Shown here: piece after piece, positions 51,478 to 59,953 of the stretch | Position numbering within the stretch: position 1 is the first letter of the stretch | Layout of the letters: each line of letters starts with the position of its first letter | Assembly: GCF_042652085.1 (NCBI RefSeq) | Contig: NZ_JBHSJF010000005.1 | Coordinates: 372,001 to 436,000 of the forward strand | Direction: 5' to 3' | DNA from: Flaviflagellibacter deserti | GTDB lineage: Bacteria > Pseudomonadota > Alphaproteobacteria > Rhizobiales > Methylopilaceae | DNA length: 64,000 nucleotides | Notes under the pieces: model-generated | What the model was told of the DNA's origin: nothing | The model's database searches: none | What the model saw: the letters and a program-made list of their open reading frames with translations, nothing else | Made by a program: the position numbers and the translations under genes

Positions 51478-52137
51478 ATGTTCTCGTTCTTCAAGCCGGA
51501 GATTCCCATGCCGACGGCTGCGTCCGCGCTGCCGGGTCGTCCGGGGGCGCTCCCGACCGCTACCACCCATTTCGTCAATGGCCGCCCGCTCAAGGGCCCC
51601 TATCCGGAAGGTCTGCGGACCGCGATCTTCGGCGCCGGGTGCTTCTGGGGCGTCGAGCGCAAGTTCTGGAAGATCCCGGGCGTCTACGTCACCGCGGTCG
51701 GCTATGCCGGCGGTTTCACGCCGAATCCGACCTATGAGGAGACCTGCACGGGTCATACCGGCCACACCGAAGCGGTGTTGGTCGTCTTCGACCCGGACGT
51801 CGTCTCCTACAAGGAACTGCTGAAGACGTTCTGGGAGGCGCACGACCCGACGCAGGGCAACCGCCAGGGTAACGATGTCGGCACGCAGTATCGCTCCGCG
51901 ATCTACACGACCACGCCGGAACAGGCGCGGCTCGCCGAGGAGTCGAAGGACGCCTATCAGAAGGCCCTCGGTGCGCATGGCTATGACACCATCACCACCG
52001 AGATAGCGCCGGCCGGCGAGTTCTACTTCGCCGAGGACTACCATCAGCAGTACCTGGCGAAGAACCCGAACGGCTATTGCGGCGTCGGCGGGACCGGCGT
52101 CTCCTGCCCCGTCGGATCGGGCGTATCGGCGCTCTGA
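51478..52137 (+). CDS. msrA: Peptide methionine (S)-S-oxide reductase
   Basis: A 219-residue MsrA that repairs oxidised methionine in proteins using thioredoxin. GAGCFWGVERKFW carries the catalytic Cys55; GHTGHTEAVLVVFDP, FWEAHDPTQGNRQGNDVGTQYRSAIY and FYFAEDYHQQYLAKNPNGYC follow, with C-terminal Cys residues as resolving candidates. An N-terminal ~45-residue extension is common in alphaproteobacteria. The last 64 bases overlap mepA on the opposite strand. Confidence 0.97.
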   Translation: MFSFFKPEIPMPTAASALPGRPGALPTATTHFVNGRPLKGPYPEGLRTAIFGAGCFWGVERKFWKIPGVYVTAVGYAGGFTPNPTYEETCTGHTGHTEAVLVVFDPDVVSYKELLKTFWEAHDPTQGNRQGNDVGTQYRSAIYTTTPEQARLAEESKDAYQKALGAHGYDTITTEIAPAGEFYFAEDYHQQYLAKNPNGYCGVGGTGVSCPVGSGVSAL

Positions 52138-53141
52138 TCGTCAGGCACGTCGGATGCGGACGGTTTCGCGCTCACCGGATATAGCGGCGGGCGCTCGGCG
52201 GCCTTGTCCGGTGCGTTGACCACCGCGCGACACTCCGCCGGCAGGTCCGATAGCATCATCGGCGGCGGCGGGGGCTGCGGCTTCGTGGGCTTCTCCGGCT
52301 TGGGTTTCGGCAACTGCTTCTTCACCCAGCTTTCCAGCGCGGCGTCGCAGCCGTCTCCCGGCGGTACCGGCGCTTGCGGCTTGCAGGTCGCGCTGCCGAG
52401 CGGACAGACCATGCGGATGTGCATGTGATAGTTATGGCCCCAATAGGGGCGTACCGTCTGAAGCCAGCCGCGGTCGCCGGTCGCTTCGCGACAGAGCGCC
52501 TTCTTGATCGCCGGATTGACGAAGATGCGCTCGACGCCCGGCATCCGGGCGGCAAGCCGGATCACCTTGAGATGCTCCGGCGTCCAGATCTTCGGATCGA
52601 CGTCCTGCCAGTCCCTGGCGACAAGGCTGACCGCCGAAATATCCTCCCGCTCCTTCGCGGTGAGGAGGCGGTTCGGCATCGGATTGAGCCAGACATCGGC
52701 GTCGAGGCCGACCTGATGCGAGGCATGGCCGGTCAGCATGGGCCCGCCGCGCGGCTGAGAGATGTCACCGACCAGAAGGCCAGGCCATTTCGTCTCCTTC
52801 GGGACCTTCCTCGCCAGTTCCTCGAGCGTGGAGATGAGACGAGGATGACCCCAATTGCGGTTTCTCGACAGCCGCATGACCTGCCATTGCGGCCCGTTGA
52901 TCGGCAGCGCCTTGGCGCCGGCGAGACAGCCCTTCGCATAGAAGCCGATAGAACGCGTCGCCATGTCCGCCGGAAGCTTTTCCGAGCCGAAAAGCTGCTT
53001 CGCCGGTGTCTTATCGACGTTGAGCGGGCCTGGCGCCGGTAAGGTCGCGGGTTTGGATTCCGGCAGCGGAACGGCGCTTGCACCGCCCAGACCAGCAATA
53101 GAGAGTGCCAGCGCGACTACCAGCAACGTCCTGCGTTTCAT
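52074..53141 (-). CDS. mepA: Penicillin-insensitive murein endopeptidase
   Basis: A 355-residue exported zinc endopeptidase of the LAS family that cuts D-Ala-meso-DAP cross-links. The signal peptide (LLVVALALSIAGLGGASAV) is followed by FYAKGCLAGAKALPINGP, GDISQPRGGPMLTGHASHQVGLDADVW with the metal HxxxxxxD, and WGHNYHMHIRM with the HxH. A proline-rich tail of about 100 residues runs past the catalytic domain and its final 21 codons lie within msrA. ATG 53141 precedes the signal peptide. Confidence 0.93.
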   Translation of the reverse strand: MKRRTLLVVALALSIAGLGGASAVPLPESKPATLPAPGPLNVDKTPAKQLFGSEKLPADMATRSIGFYAKGCLAGAKALPINGPQWQVMRLSRNRNWGHPRLISTLEELARKVPKETKWPGLLVGDISQPRGGPMLTGHASHQVGLDADVWLNPMPNRLLTAKEREDISAVSLVARDWQDVDPKIWTPEHLKVIRLAARMPGVERIFVNPAIKKALCREATGDRGWLQTVRPYWGHNYHMHIRMVCPLGSATCKPQAPVPPGDGCDAALESWVKKQLPKPKPEKPTKPQPPPPPMMLSDLPAECRAVVNAPDKAAERPPLYPVSAKPSASDVPDDQSADTPDPTGQETPVPPTPQ

Positions 53142-53242
53142 GACCATGAGCCACCGCATGCAATGCATTGGTCGTCTGGCAGGAACCTCAGCCCGGCCGA
53201 TGGACTTAATAGCATGATCTTCCGATTTCCCGAGGGGCTCAT

Positions 53243-54364
53243 ATGCGCATTGCACAGATCGCGCCGCTCTATGAAAGTTGCCCGCCGCAACTCTACGGTG
53301 GAACCGAGCGCGTTGTTTCGTTCCTGACCGAAGAGCTTGTCAAACTGGGCCACGACGTCACCCTGTTCGCTTCCGGTGACAGCAAAACGGCAGCCCGCCT
53401 CGTTCCCGGCTCGAAACGCGCTCTGCGCCTCGACACATCAGTCCTCGACCCCCTCGCCCACCACATGGTGTTGATGAACAGGGTCATTCAGGAAGCCGAC
53501 AATTTCGAGATCCTGCACTTCCACACCGACTACCTCCATTATCCTTTCTTCGCCAATAGTGGCCACCCGATCGTCACCACGCTGCATGGCCGACAGGATC
53601 TTCTGGATCTCGTCCCGATCTATCGCGAATTTCCAGACATGCCCCTGGTCTCGATTTCCGACGCCCAGAGGCGGCCGATCTCTCACGCGCATTGGGTGAA
53701 GACCGTTCATCACGGCCTGCCGCTCGATCTTCTTCCGGAGGGACCGGGCGATGGGCGCTATCTGGCTTTCGTCGGCCGGATCAGCCCCGAGAAGAGGCTC
53801 GACCGGGCGATCATGATCGCCCGTCAGGCAGGGATTCCGCTCAAGGTCGCGGCCAAGATCGATCGCACCGACACCGTCTACTATGAAGACGTGATCAAGC
53901 CGCTGCTCGGCGAGGGCGTCGAATTCGTCGGCGAGATCAACGACCAGCAGAAAAAGGACTTTCTCGGTCGCGCCGGCGCGCTGCTCTTCCCGGTCGACTG
54001 GCCGGAACCGTTCGGGCTCGTCATGATCGAGGCAATGGCATGCGGCACGCCCGTGCTCGCCTTCCGTTGCGGCTCGGTGCCGGAAGTGATCGACGAGGGT
54101 ATTACCGGCCTGGTCGTCGACTGCATGGAAGCAGCACATGCGGCGCTGCCGCAGGTGCTGGCTCTCGACCGCCATAACGTGCGCTTGCAATTCGAGAAGC
54201 GGTTCTCGGCCGAACGCATGGCCCGCGATTATCTGGCGCTCTACGAGACCATGACGCGTCCGGTGATCACGATGCCCGCGGCTGTCGCGGTTGCGAAAAG
54301 AGCTGGCGAGCGCCTAAGCTCGCTCGAGCTTCCTGCAGCCGTGCACGCCGTCGCAAAAGCATGA
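53243..54364 (+). CDS. Glycosyltransferase family 4 protein
   Basis: A 373-residue GT-B retaining glycosyltransferase. The N-terminal half has QLYGGTERVVSFLTEELVKLGHDVTLFASGDS; the C-terminal half has LAFVGRISPEKRLDRAI and DWPEPFGLVMIEAMACGTPVLAF, the EX7E donor-sugar motif. No membrane segment. It is followed at 37 bases by the debranching-type glycosidase, so the pair may act together on a storage or osmotic glucan. The acceptor is unknown. Confidence 0.9.
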   Translation: MRIAQIAPLYESCPPQLYGGTERVVSFLTEELVKLGHDVTLFASGDSKTAARLVPGSKRALRLDTSVLDPLAHHMVLMNRVIQEADNFEILHFHTDYLHYPFFANSGHPIVTTLHGRQDLLDLVPIYREFPDMPLVSISDAQRRPISHAHWVKTVHHGLPLDLLPEGPGDGRYLAFVGRISPEKRLDRAIMIARQAGIPLKVAAKIDRTDTVYYEDVIKPLLGEGVEFVGEINDQQKKDFLGRAGALLFPVDWPEPFGLVMIEAMACGTPVLAFRCGSVPEVIDEGITGLVVDCMEAAHAALPQVLALDRHNVRLQFEKRFSAERMARDYLALYETMTRPVITMPAAVAVAKRAGERLSSLELPAAVHAVAKA

Positions 54365-54401
54365 GTGGCGTGTTCTCCGCAGGTGACGGAGGCGGCTGCG
54401 A

Positions 54402-56564
54402 ATGAACGAGACATTGCCTTCGCAATTCTACATTCCGGCGCGCACAACGCTCGACGGCGGTCGGCCGTCGCGGCTGAAGCACAACGACACCTTCGCCGTG
54501 CTCGATACCAATGGCGACCTGCTGGCCTGGGAGGGCAATCCCGACGGCCTCTACAATCGCGACACCCGGCATCTTTCGCACTTCGAACTGCGCCTGAACG
54601 GCGCACGGCCGATGCGGCTCTCGTCGAACGTCGAGAGCGACAATGCCGCGCTGACCGCCGACCTGACAAATCCCGATTTCTTCGAGGGCGACCGGCTCGC
54701 GCTGCCGAAGGATACGATCCATCTCCACCGGCTGAAATTCGTCTGGGACGGGGCGCTGTTCGAAAGGATCGCGATCTTCAATTACGACGACGAGGCGCGC
54801 CGCCTGCGGGTCAGCACGACATTCGACTGCGATTTCGCCGATCTTTTCGAGGCGCGCGGACAGCGCCGGCCGGGGCGCGGAGTTCGCTGCGTGGACGTGA
54901 TCGGCGACGGCACGGTGCGCTTTGCCTATGCCGGGCTCGACCAGGTCGAGCGCACGACCGAACTCGCCTTCTGGCCCATTCCGGACCGCATCGAGCCCAG
55001 CTTCGCCTATTACGACATGATCCTCGGCCCGCAGGAGAAGCGGGTGATGTTCGTCCGCATCGCCTGCAATCCGAAGGATCTCGCGAGCTGGGAGGGCAAG
55101 GAATATTTCCGCGAATTCGCCTATATGCGCCGCTCGCTGCGACAGGCGAACAACCGTTCGCTCCGGATCGCGAGCACGAACACGCTCGTCCAGAACGTCA
55201 TTCGCCAATCCATGGCCGACCTGACCATGCTGACGACCGAGACGCCGTATGGCGCCTATCCCTATGCCGGCATTCCCTGGTTCTCGACCGCGTTCGGCCG
55301 CGACGGCATCATCACCGCGCTGATGATGCTCTGGGTCGATCCCGGAATGGCCAAGGGCGTGCTGTCGCTCCTTGCGCATACGCAGGCGAAGGTCGCCGAC
55401 CCGTTCCAGGACGCCGAGCCCGGCAAGATCCTGCACGAAATGCGCTTCGGCGAGATGGCGGCGCTGCGCGAGGTGCCGTTCGGCCTCTATTATGGCAGTG
55501 TCGATTCCACCCCGCTCTTCGTCATGCTGGCAGGCGCCTATCTGTCTCGAACCGGCGATGTGGAGACGATCCGCTCGCTCTGGCCGAACATCCAGGCGGC
55601 GCTGGGCTGGATCACCAATCACGGCGACGTCGACGACGACGGCTTCGTCGAATACCGCCGCCAGCGCGACACCGGCCTCGTCAATCAGGGCTGGAAGGAC
55701 TCGGTCGACTCGATCTTCCACACCAATGGCGATTTCGCCGAGGGACCGATCGCGCTCTGCGAGGTGCAGGGATATGTCTACGCCGCATGGCGGGAGGCCG
55801 CGGCCATGGCGCGGGCGCTCGGGCATGACAAGAACGCCATCACCTTCGATCGGCGCGCCGAGGACATCCGCAAGGCATTCGAGGAGAAGTTCTGGATCGA
55901 GGAGCTCGGCACCTACGCCATCGCACTTGACGGTCAGAAACGGCCATGCGCGGTCGCGAGCTCGAATGCCGGCCACGCCCTCTTCACCGGCATCGTCCAT
56001 CCGGACCGCGCCAAGCGCGTCGCGGCGCTGCTGATGGAGCCCGAGAGCTTTTCGGGCTGGGGCATCCGCACGATCTCGACCAGCGCGGCGCGCTACAATC
56101 CTATGTCCTACCACAACGGCTCGATCTGGCCGCACGACAACGGCCTGATCGCGCTCGGCTTCGCCCGCTACGGCCTGAAGGACGCCGTGCTGAAGGTGTT
56201 CAAGGGCCTGATCGAGGCAGCGGGCGAGATCGAGCTCAACCGGCTGCCCGAACTTTTCTGCGGCTTCGGCCGCAAGCAACGTCAGGGCCCTATCGGCTAT
56301 CCCGTCTCATGCTCGCCACAGGCCTGGGCGGCTGCCACACCGCTGGCGCTCATTCAGGCCAGTCTCGGGCTGACGCTGGAACACTCGACCGGCGATGTAC
56401 GGCTGAACCTGCCGGTGCTGCCGGACTTCATCGACAAGCTCTGCCTGCACAACGTCACTCTCGGCGAGGGTGGTTGCGACCTTCTCGTCAGCCGTCACGG
56501 CACCGACGTCGCCGTGACGGTACTGGACCGGCGCGGCGACATCCGAGTGATCGAAATACACTAA
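54402..56564 (+). CDS. Glycogen debranching-type glycoside hydrolase (amylo-alpha-1,6-glucosidase family)
   Basis: A 720-residue protein with an N-terminal glycogen-debranching domain (PF14742; LDTNGDLLAWEGNPDGLYNRDTRHLSHFELRLNG) and a C-terminal (alpha/alpha)6 barrel (about 260-680; GIPWFSTAFGRDGIITALMMLW, NQGWKDSVDSIFHTNGDFAEGPIALCEVQGYVYAAW, SYHNGSIWPHDNGLIA). These match the GH63/GH133-like cytoplasmic glucosidases next to GT4 genes in many alphaproteobacteria. The substrate is not proven. Its last four bases overlap the convergent SDR gene. Confidence 0.9.
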   Translation: MNETLPSQFYIPARTTLDGGRPSRLKHNDTFAVLDTNGDLLAWEGNPDGLYNRDTRHLSHFELRLNGARPMRLSSNVESDNAALTADLTNPDFFEGDRLALPKDTIHLHRLKFVWDGALFERIAIFNYDDEARRLRVSTTFDCDFADLFEARGQRRPGRGVRCVDVIGDGTVRFAYAGLDQVERTTELAFWPIPDRIEPSFAYYDMILGPQEKRVMFVRIACNPKDLASWEGKEYFREFAYMRRSLRQANNRSLRIASTNTLVQNVIRQSMADLTMLTTETPYGAYPYAGIPWFSTAFGRDGIITALMMLWVDPGMAKGVLSLLAHTQAKVADPFQDAEPGKILHEMRFGEMAALREVPFGLYYGSVDSTPLFVMLAGAYLSRTGDVETIRSLWPNIQAALGWITNHGDVDDDGFVEYRRQRDTGLVNQGWKDSVDSIFHTNGDFAEGPIALCEVQGYVYAAWREAAAMARALGHDKNAITFDRRAEDIRKAFEEKFWIEELGTYAIALDGQKRPCAVASSNAGHALFTGIVHPDRAKRVAALLMEPESFSGWGIRTISTSAARYNPMSYHNGSIWPHDNGLIALGFARYGLKDAVLKVFKGLIEAAGEIELNRLPELFCGFGRKQRQGPIGYPVSCSPQAWAAATPLALIQASLGLTLEHSTGDVRLNLPVLPDFIDKLCLHNVTLGEGGCDLLVSRHGTDVAVTVLDRRGDIRVIEIH

Positions 56565-57397
56565 ATCGGCGTGCCGCCGTTCACGTGGATGACCTGACCG
56601 GTGATGTAGGAGCTTTCCTCGGTCGCCAGGAACAGGAAACAGGACGCCACCTCGTTCGGCTGACCGGGTCGACCAAGGGGGGTGTTCTTGCCGAACTCCG
56701 CCACCTTATCCTTGTCGAAGCTTGCCGGAATGAGCGGCGTCCAGATCGGACCCGGGGCGACGGCGTTGACGCGGATGCCCTTCTTGGCGAGTTGCTGCGA
56801 CAGCGCGCGGGTGAAGGCGACGGCGGCGCCGCGCGTCGATGAATAGTCGACGAGCACCTCGTTGCCCCGGAAGGCGGTGATCGACGCCGTGTTGATGATC
56901 GTCGATCCCTTGCCGAGATGCTTCAGCGCCTCGCGGGTGACGAACAGATAGCTGAAGATATTGGTCCGGAACGTCCGCTCGATCTGATCCGGATCGATCT
57001 CGGAGAAGTCCTCGACCACGTGCTGCTCGGCGCAATTGTTGACGAGGATGTCGAGCCGGCCGAAGGCGTTGATCGTCTCGCGCATGACCTTGGCGGCCGC
57101 GTCGGGGAATCCCAGATCGGCCGAGATCGCATGCGCCCGGCTTCCGCGCCCCTCGATCAGCTTCCTGGTTTCGTCGGCATCCTTGCGTTCGTCGAGATAG
57201 ACGAAAGCAATGTCAGCTCCCTCCTCGGCGAAGGCGACAGCCGTCGCGCGGCCGATCCCGCTATCTCCTCCAGTGATGAGCGCGACCTTGCCTTTGAGCC
57301 GGCCGGTGCCTTTCAGGCGCGGTTCGTAATCCGGGCGCGGATTCATCAGGTGTTCGTGGCCCGGCTGGTCGTCTTGCTTCTGTGCTGGCATCGACAT
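56561..57397 (-). CDS. SDR family oxidoreductase, YghA-like, catalytic Lys replaced
   Basis: A 278-residue short-chain dehydrogenase of the YghA/glucose-dehydrogenase-like stress group: N-terminal PGHEHLMNPRPDYEP extension, cofactor site ITGGDSGIGRA, NNCAEQH, catalytic Ser in NTASITAF. The Tyr motif reads YSSTR where YxxxK is expected; the codon is CGC, so the catalytic Lys is Arg here. ATG 57397 follows GGGAGAA by six bases. A GGAAC-N16-TGTT promoter-like motif (57421-57445) lies at the topoisomerase end just upstream. Substrate unknown. Confidence 0.88.
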   Translation of the reverse strand: MSMPAQKQDDQPGHEHLMNPRPDYEPRLKGTGRLKGKVALITGGDSGIGRATAVAFAEEGADIAFVYLDERKDADETRKLIEGRGSRAHAISADLGFPDAAAKVMRETINAFGRLDILVNNCAEQHVVEDFSEIDPDQIERTFRTNIFSYLFVTREALKHLGKGSTIINTASITAFRGNEVLVDYSSTRGAAVAFTRALSQQLAKKGIRVNAVAPGPIWTPLIPASFDKDKVAEFGKNTPLGRPGQPNEVASCFLFLATEESSYITGQVIHVNGGTPI

Positions 57398-57420
57398 CGC
57401 AGTTCTCCCTTCGAGGGTCG

Positions 57421-57445
57421 AACAGCAGGCCTCAGCTTTTGTTCC
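57421..57445 (-). promoter_or_regulatory. EcfG-like promoter for the YghA-type SDR
   Basis: Minus strand GGAAC (57445-57441), 16 bases, TGTT (57424-57421), 24 bases before the SDR ATG. One base differs from the GGAAC-N16-CGTT consensus. The motif overlaps the topoisomerase stop region. Confidence 0.45.
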
Positions 57446-58526
57446 GGCCGTCCAGCCTATCCTGCAGCAGGGCAAGCACCGGCCATTCTTCGGGCTTCAG
57501 CCCATGCGGCCGACGGCGCCCGTGAACGGCGGATTTGAGATCATCCGTGAGTGTGCCTTCCAGATAGGCCTCGATGACGGCCGGGTGGACATAGCAGCGG
57601 CGGGAAATCGCACGCGTATTCACCAGCCGTTCCGCAACCCGGTCGATCGCCGCGTTCAGTTTCCGCGTCGCCTCCGTCTTGGTCGAGAAGCCGCCGAGAT
57701 CGACCAGAGCATGCGCGGCGGTCACGGTGCCGGCCCAGGTCCGGAAATGCTTGGCGCTGAAACCCGACCCGCCGATCTCGCGGATATAGTCGTTGACGTC
57801 GTGCGAGGCGACCGAATGCGGCTCGCCGTCGCCGTTCATGTACTGGAACAGGTTCTGGCCCGGCATTTCCTGGCACTGGCGGATGATGCGGGCGATGCGC
57901 CGGTCGCGCACGGTGAGCTTCCAGCTCTTGCCGCTCTTGCCCTTGAACGAGAACAGCAGCCGCTCGCTGCCGGCCTCGACATGCTTGTTGCGAAGCGTCG
58001 TCAGCCCGAAGCTCTTATTGGCCTCGGCATATTTCTCATTGCCGATACGGATCAGGGTCGTGTCCAGCAGGTGGACGACCGTTCCCAGCACCTTCTCGCG
58101 GCAGAGACCGCGCAGCGCCATGTCGTCGTCGATCCGCCGGCGCATTTTCGGCAGCATCTCGGCGAACTCGATCAGCCGCTCGTATTTCGTCTCGTCGCGG
58201 ATCTCGTGCCATTTCGGGTGGTAGCGGTATTGCTTGCGGCCCTTGGCGTCACGCCCCGTCGCCTGGATGTGGCCGCTGGCCTTGGGGCAGATCCAGACAT
58301 CGACATATGCCGGCGGGATCGCGAGGCTGCGGATGCGCTCGAGCGTCTTTTCGTCCCGCAACAGATCGCCGTTCGGCCCGTAATAGGCGAAGCGCAGGCC
58401 GGATTTCTTTCGGGTGATGCCCGGATTCTCGTCTGTCACATAGACGAGGCCGGCATTCTCGGCGGAGAGAGCGGGATCATGGGCCGGGCAGGCATCGTCA
58501 TCCGGAACGAGCAAAGCGTCGGCCAT
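57432..58526 (-). CDS. DNA topoisomerase IB, poxvirus/bacterial type
   Basis: A 364-residue type IB topoisomerase. The N-terminal domain has GLVYVTDENPGITRKKSG, IPPAYVDVWICPKASGHIQATGRDAKGRKQYRYHPKW. The catalytic domain has LLDTTLIRIGNEKYAEANKSFGLTTLRNKHV with an active Arg, FSFKGKSGK with Lys, FSAKHFRTWAGT, and RRCYVHPAVIEAY with the nucleophilic Tyr near residue 312. It relaxes supercoils by a 3'-phosphotyrosyl intermediate. ATG 58526 starts MADALLVP. It precedes the SDR by 34 bases on the same strand. Confidence 0.94.
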   Translation of the reverse strand: MADALLVPDDDACPAHDPALSAENAGLVYVTDENPGITRKKSGLRFAYYGPNGDLLRDEKTLERIRSLAIPPAYVDVWICPKASGHIQATGRDAKGRKQYRYHPKWHEIRDETKYERLIEFAEMLPKMRRRIDDDMALRGLCREKVLGTVVHLLDTTLIRIGNEKYAEANKSFGLTTLRNKHVEAGSERLLFSFKGKSGKSWKLTVRDRRIARIIRQCQEMPGQNLFQYMNGDGEPHSVASHDVNDYIREIGGSGFSAKHFRTWAGTVTAAHALVDLGGFSTKTEATRKLNAAIDRVAERLVNTRAISRRCYVHPAVIEAYLEGTLTDDLKSAVHGRRRPHGLKPEEWPVLALLQDRLDGRNKS

Positions 58527-58666
58527 CACCACTCCCACATGAACTCGCGTGGATAAACTCGCCCGGAGGGCAAGAGGTTCAGTTCGCGGACAGCGTGGCA
58601 TCACAGCCAAGTTGCGAAGCGGGAGCCGGGCGTTTATAGCGGCACCTCCGCTCGCAAGAGCGGTCC

Positions 58667-58756
58667 GGAGGGGTGGCCGAGTGGTTGAAGGCGCACGCCT
58701 GGAAAGTGTGTATACGGGAAACCGTATCGGGGGTTCGAATCCCCCTCCCTCCGCCA
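58667..58756 (+). tRNA. tRNA-Ser(GGA)
   Basis: 90 nucleotides with CCA encoded. Acceptor GGAGGGG (58667-58673) pairs with TCCCTCC (58746-58752; one G-U), discriminator G58753. Anticodon stem CACGC/GTGTG with loop CTGGAAA gives anticodon GGA. A long variable arm (TATACGGGAAACCGTAT region) is diagnostic of serine tRNA, and the T arm is GGGGG-TTCGAAT-CCCCC. It reads codons TCC and TCT. Confidence 0.97.
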
Positions 58757-59092
58757 GACATTAAGCTATTGTTATAGCTATTCTTTCTGACCTTATGCTT
58801 GGTTCCTAAGCCTCGGAAATGTCGCTTGCTTTGGCATAGTCCAAAGTCTCCGCTCCCCCTCCGGACTTCATTTTTGCGCGCAAATCGGCGGCCGATCTAA
58901 CTGGATTCTTCGGAGGGCACGCACCCACTACGGTTTCGAGTTTGCCGCGATGCAGATCGCCCGCCCACGCTCCATCGCGCGGAGCAATTCCTCTCGCGGA
59001 AACCGCTGAAGTTGCGTAAGTTACACTCTACATCCGACGCGGCAGTAGAGTTCGATGGTGAGTCCTCGTCCAACGCCAACGGAGGATGCCGG
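58757..59092. other. Gap after tRNA-Ser
   Basis: 336 bases with no open frame I can support and no clear terminator after the tRNA. It contains a perfect 12-base palindrome TTTGCGCGCAAA (58873-58884) and, at the end, the GGAGG ribosome site of the next gene. Composition looks less GC-rich than the DNA left of the tRNA. Confidence 0.5.
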
Positions 59093-59953
59093 GTGAAACT
59101 CCTCCAAGAACCGCTCGTCCATTTCGTCGCCGCAGGCACGGTCCTGTTCGCCGTTTATAGTTGGCTCAACAAAGATAGCGTCGAAATTGCGGGAGTGCCG
59201 CCGGTCCGGATCGGTGAGGGCGAACTGAGGTGGGTCGAGGAAACCTGGAGCAGGCAATGGCTCCGGTCGCCTTCAAAAGAAGAGCTGTCTGGGTTTGTTG
59301 CCGAACTCGTCAATGAAGAGCTCCTTGCCCGCGAGGCGCTCGAAATGGGGCTCGACAAGGATGACACGATTATCCGCCGTCGACTGGCGCAGAAGCTTAA
59401 GTTCATCGTCGACGACACTGCACGGCTCGGCGAGCCGACGGATGATGTGTTGCGTGCCTACTACGAGAAGAATTTGGCGCGCTTCACACATGGCGCAACG
59501 GTGTCGTTCGTCCACGCGTTCTTCAACACCGGAACCCGTTCAAATGCGGAAGGTGACGCGAGAGCGATATTAAAGGCTGGGCCCAGTCCTAATGCAGGAG
59601 ATCGGTTTCTGCTCGGCAATGGATTTCCCAATGCCGATGCGCAGGCGGTATCGAACGTCTTTGGTCCGGACTTCGCACGAGAGCTCTTCAGAGCGGTCCC
59701 TGGAACATGGTCGGGACCGATCAAGTCCGCCTACGGCTATCATCTTGCGCTGATCGACAGAAAGAACGAGGCGGCGCAACTCCCGTTCAACGAGGTGCGC
59801 GACAAAGTGGTCGCGGCATGGCGCGTTGAGAAACAGGACGAGGCTTACGCCGCCTATATCGCGCGGCTTCGCGAGAAGTATGGCGTCGAATTTGACCAGA
59901 GCGTGAAGGCATTGCTCGACGACACGCCCGCCAAAAGCTTGGTGGCGAAATGA
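59093..59953 (+). CDS. Membrane-anchored parvulin-type peptidyl-prolyl isomerase
   Basis: A 286-residue protein with one N-terminal membrane segment (VHFVAAGTVLFAVYSWL), an SurA/PpiD-like helical chaperone region (about 40-125; FVAELVNEELLAREALEMGLDKDDTIIRRRLAQKL), and a C-terminal rotamase-like region (about 140-240) ending GTWSGPIKSAYGYHLALIDRK. The parvulin core is divergent, so chaperone rather than isomerase activity is possible. GTG 59093 has GGAGG seven bases upstream. Its stop overlaps the HupE/UreJ-like gene (ATGA). It forms an operon with the next two genes. Confidence 0.85.
   Translation: MKLLQEPLVHFVAAGTVLFAVYSWLNKDSVEIAGVPPVRIGEGELRWVEETWSRQWLRSPSKEELSGFVAELVNEELLAREALEMGLDKDDTIIRRRLAQKLKFIVDDTARLGEPTDDVLRAYYEKNLARFTHGATVSFVHAFFNTGTRSNAEGDARAILKAGPSPNAGDRFLLGNGFPNADAQAVSNVFGPDFARELFRAVPGTWSGPIKSAYGYHLALIDRKNEAAQLPFNEVRDKVVAAWRVEKQDEAYAAYIARLREKYGVEFDQSVKALLDDTPAKSLVAK

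Noticed and set aside
54267..56279. Long minus-strand open frame opposite the debranching-type glycosidase
   Set aside because: Antisense to a recognised enzyme and without any protein motif.
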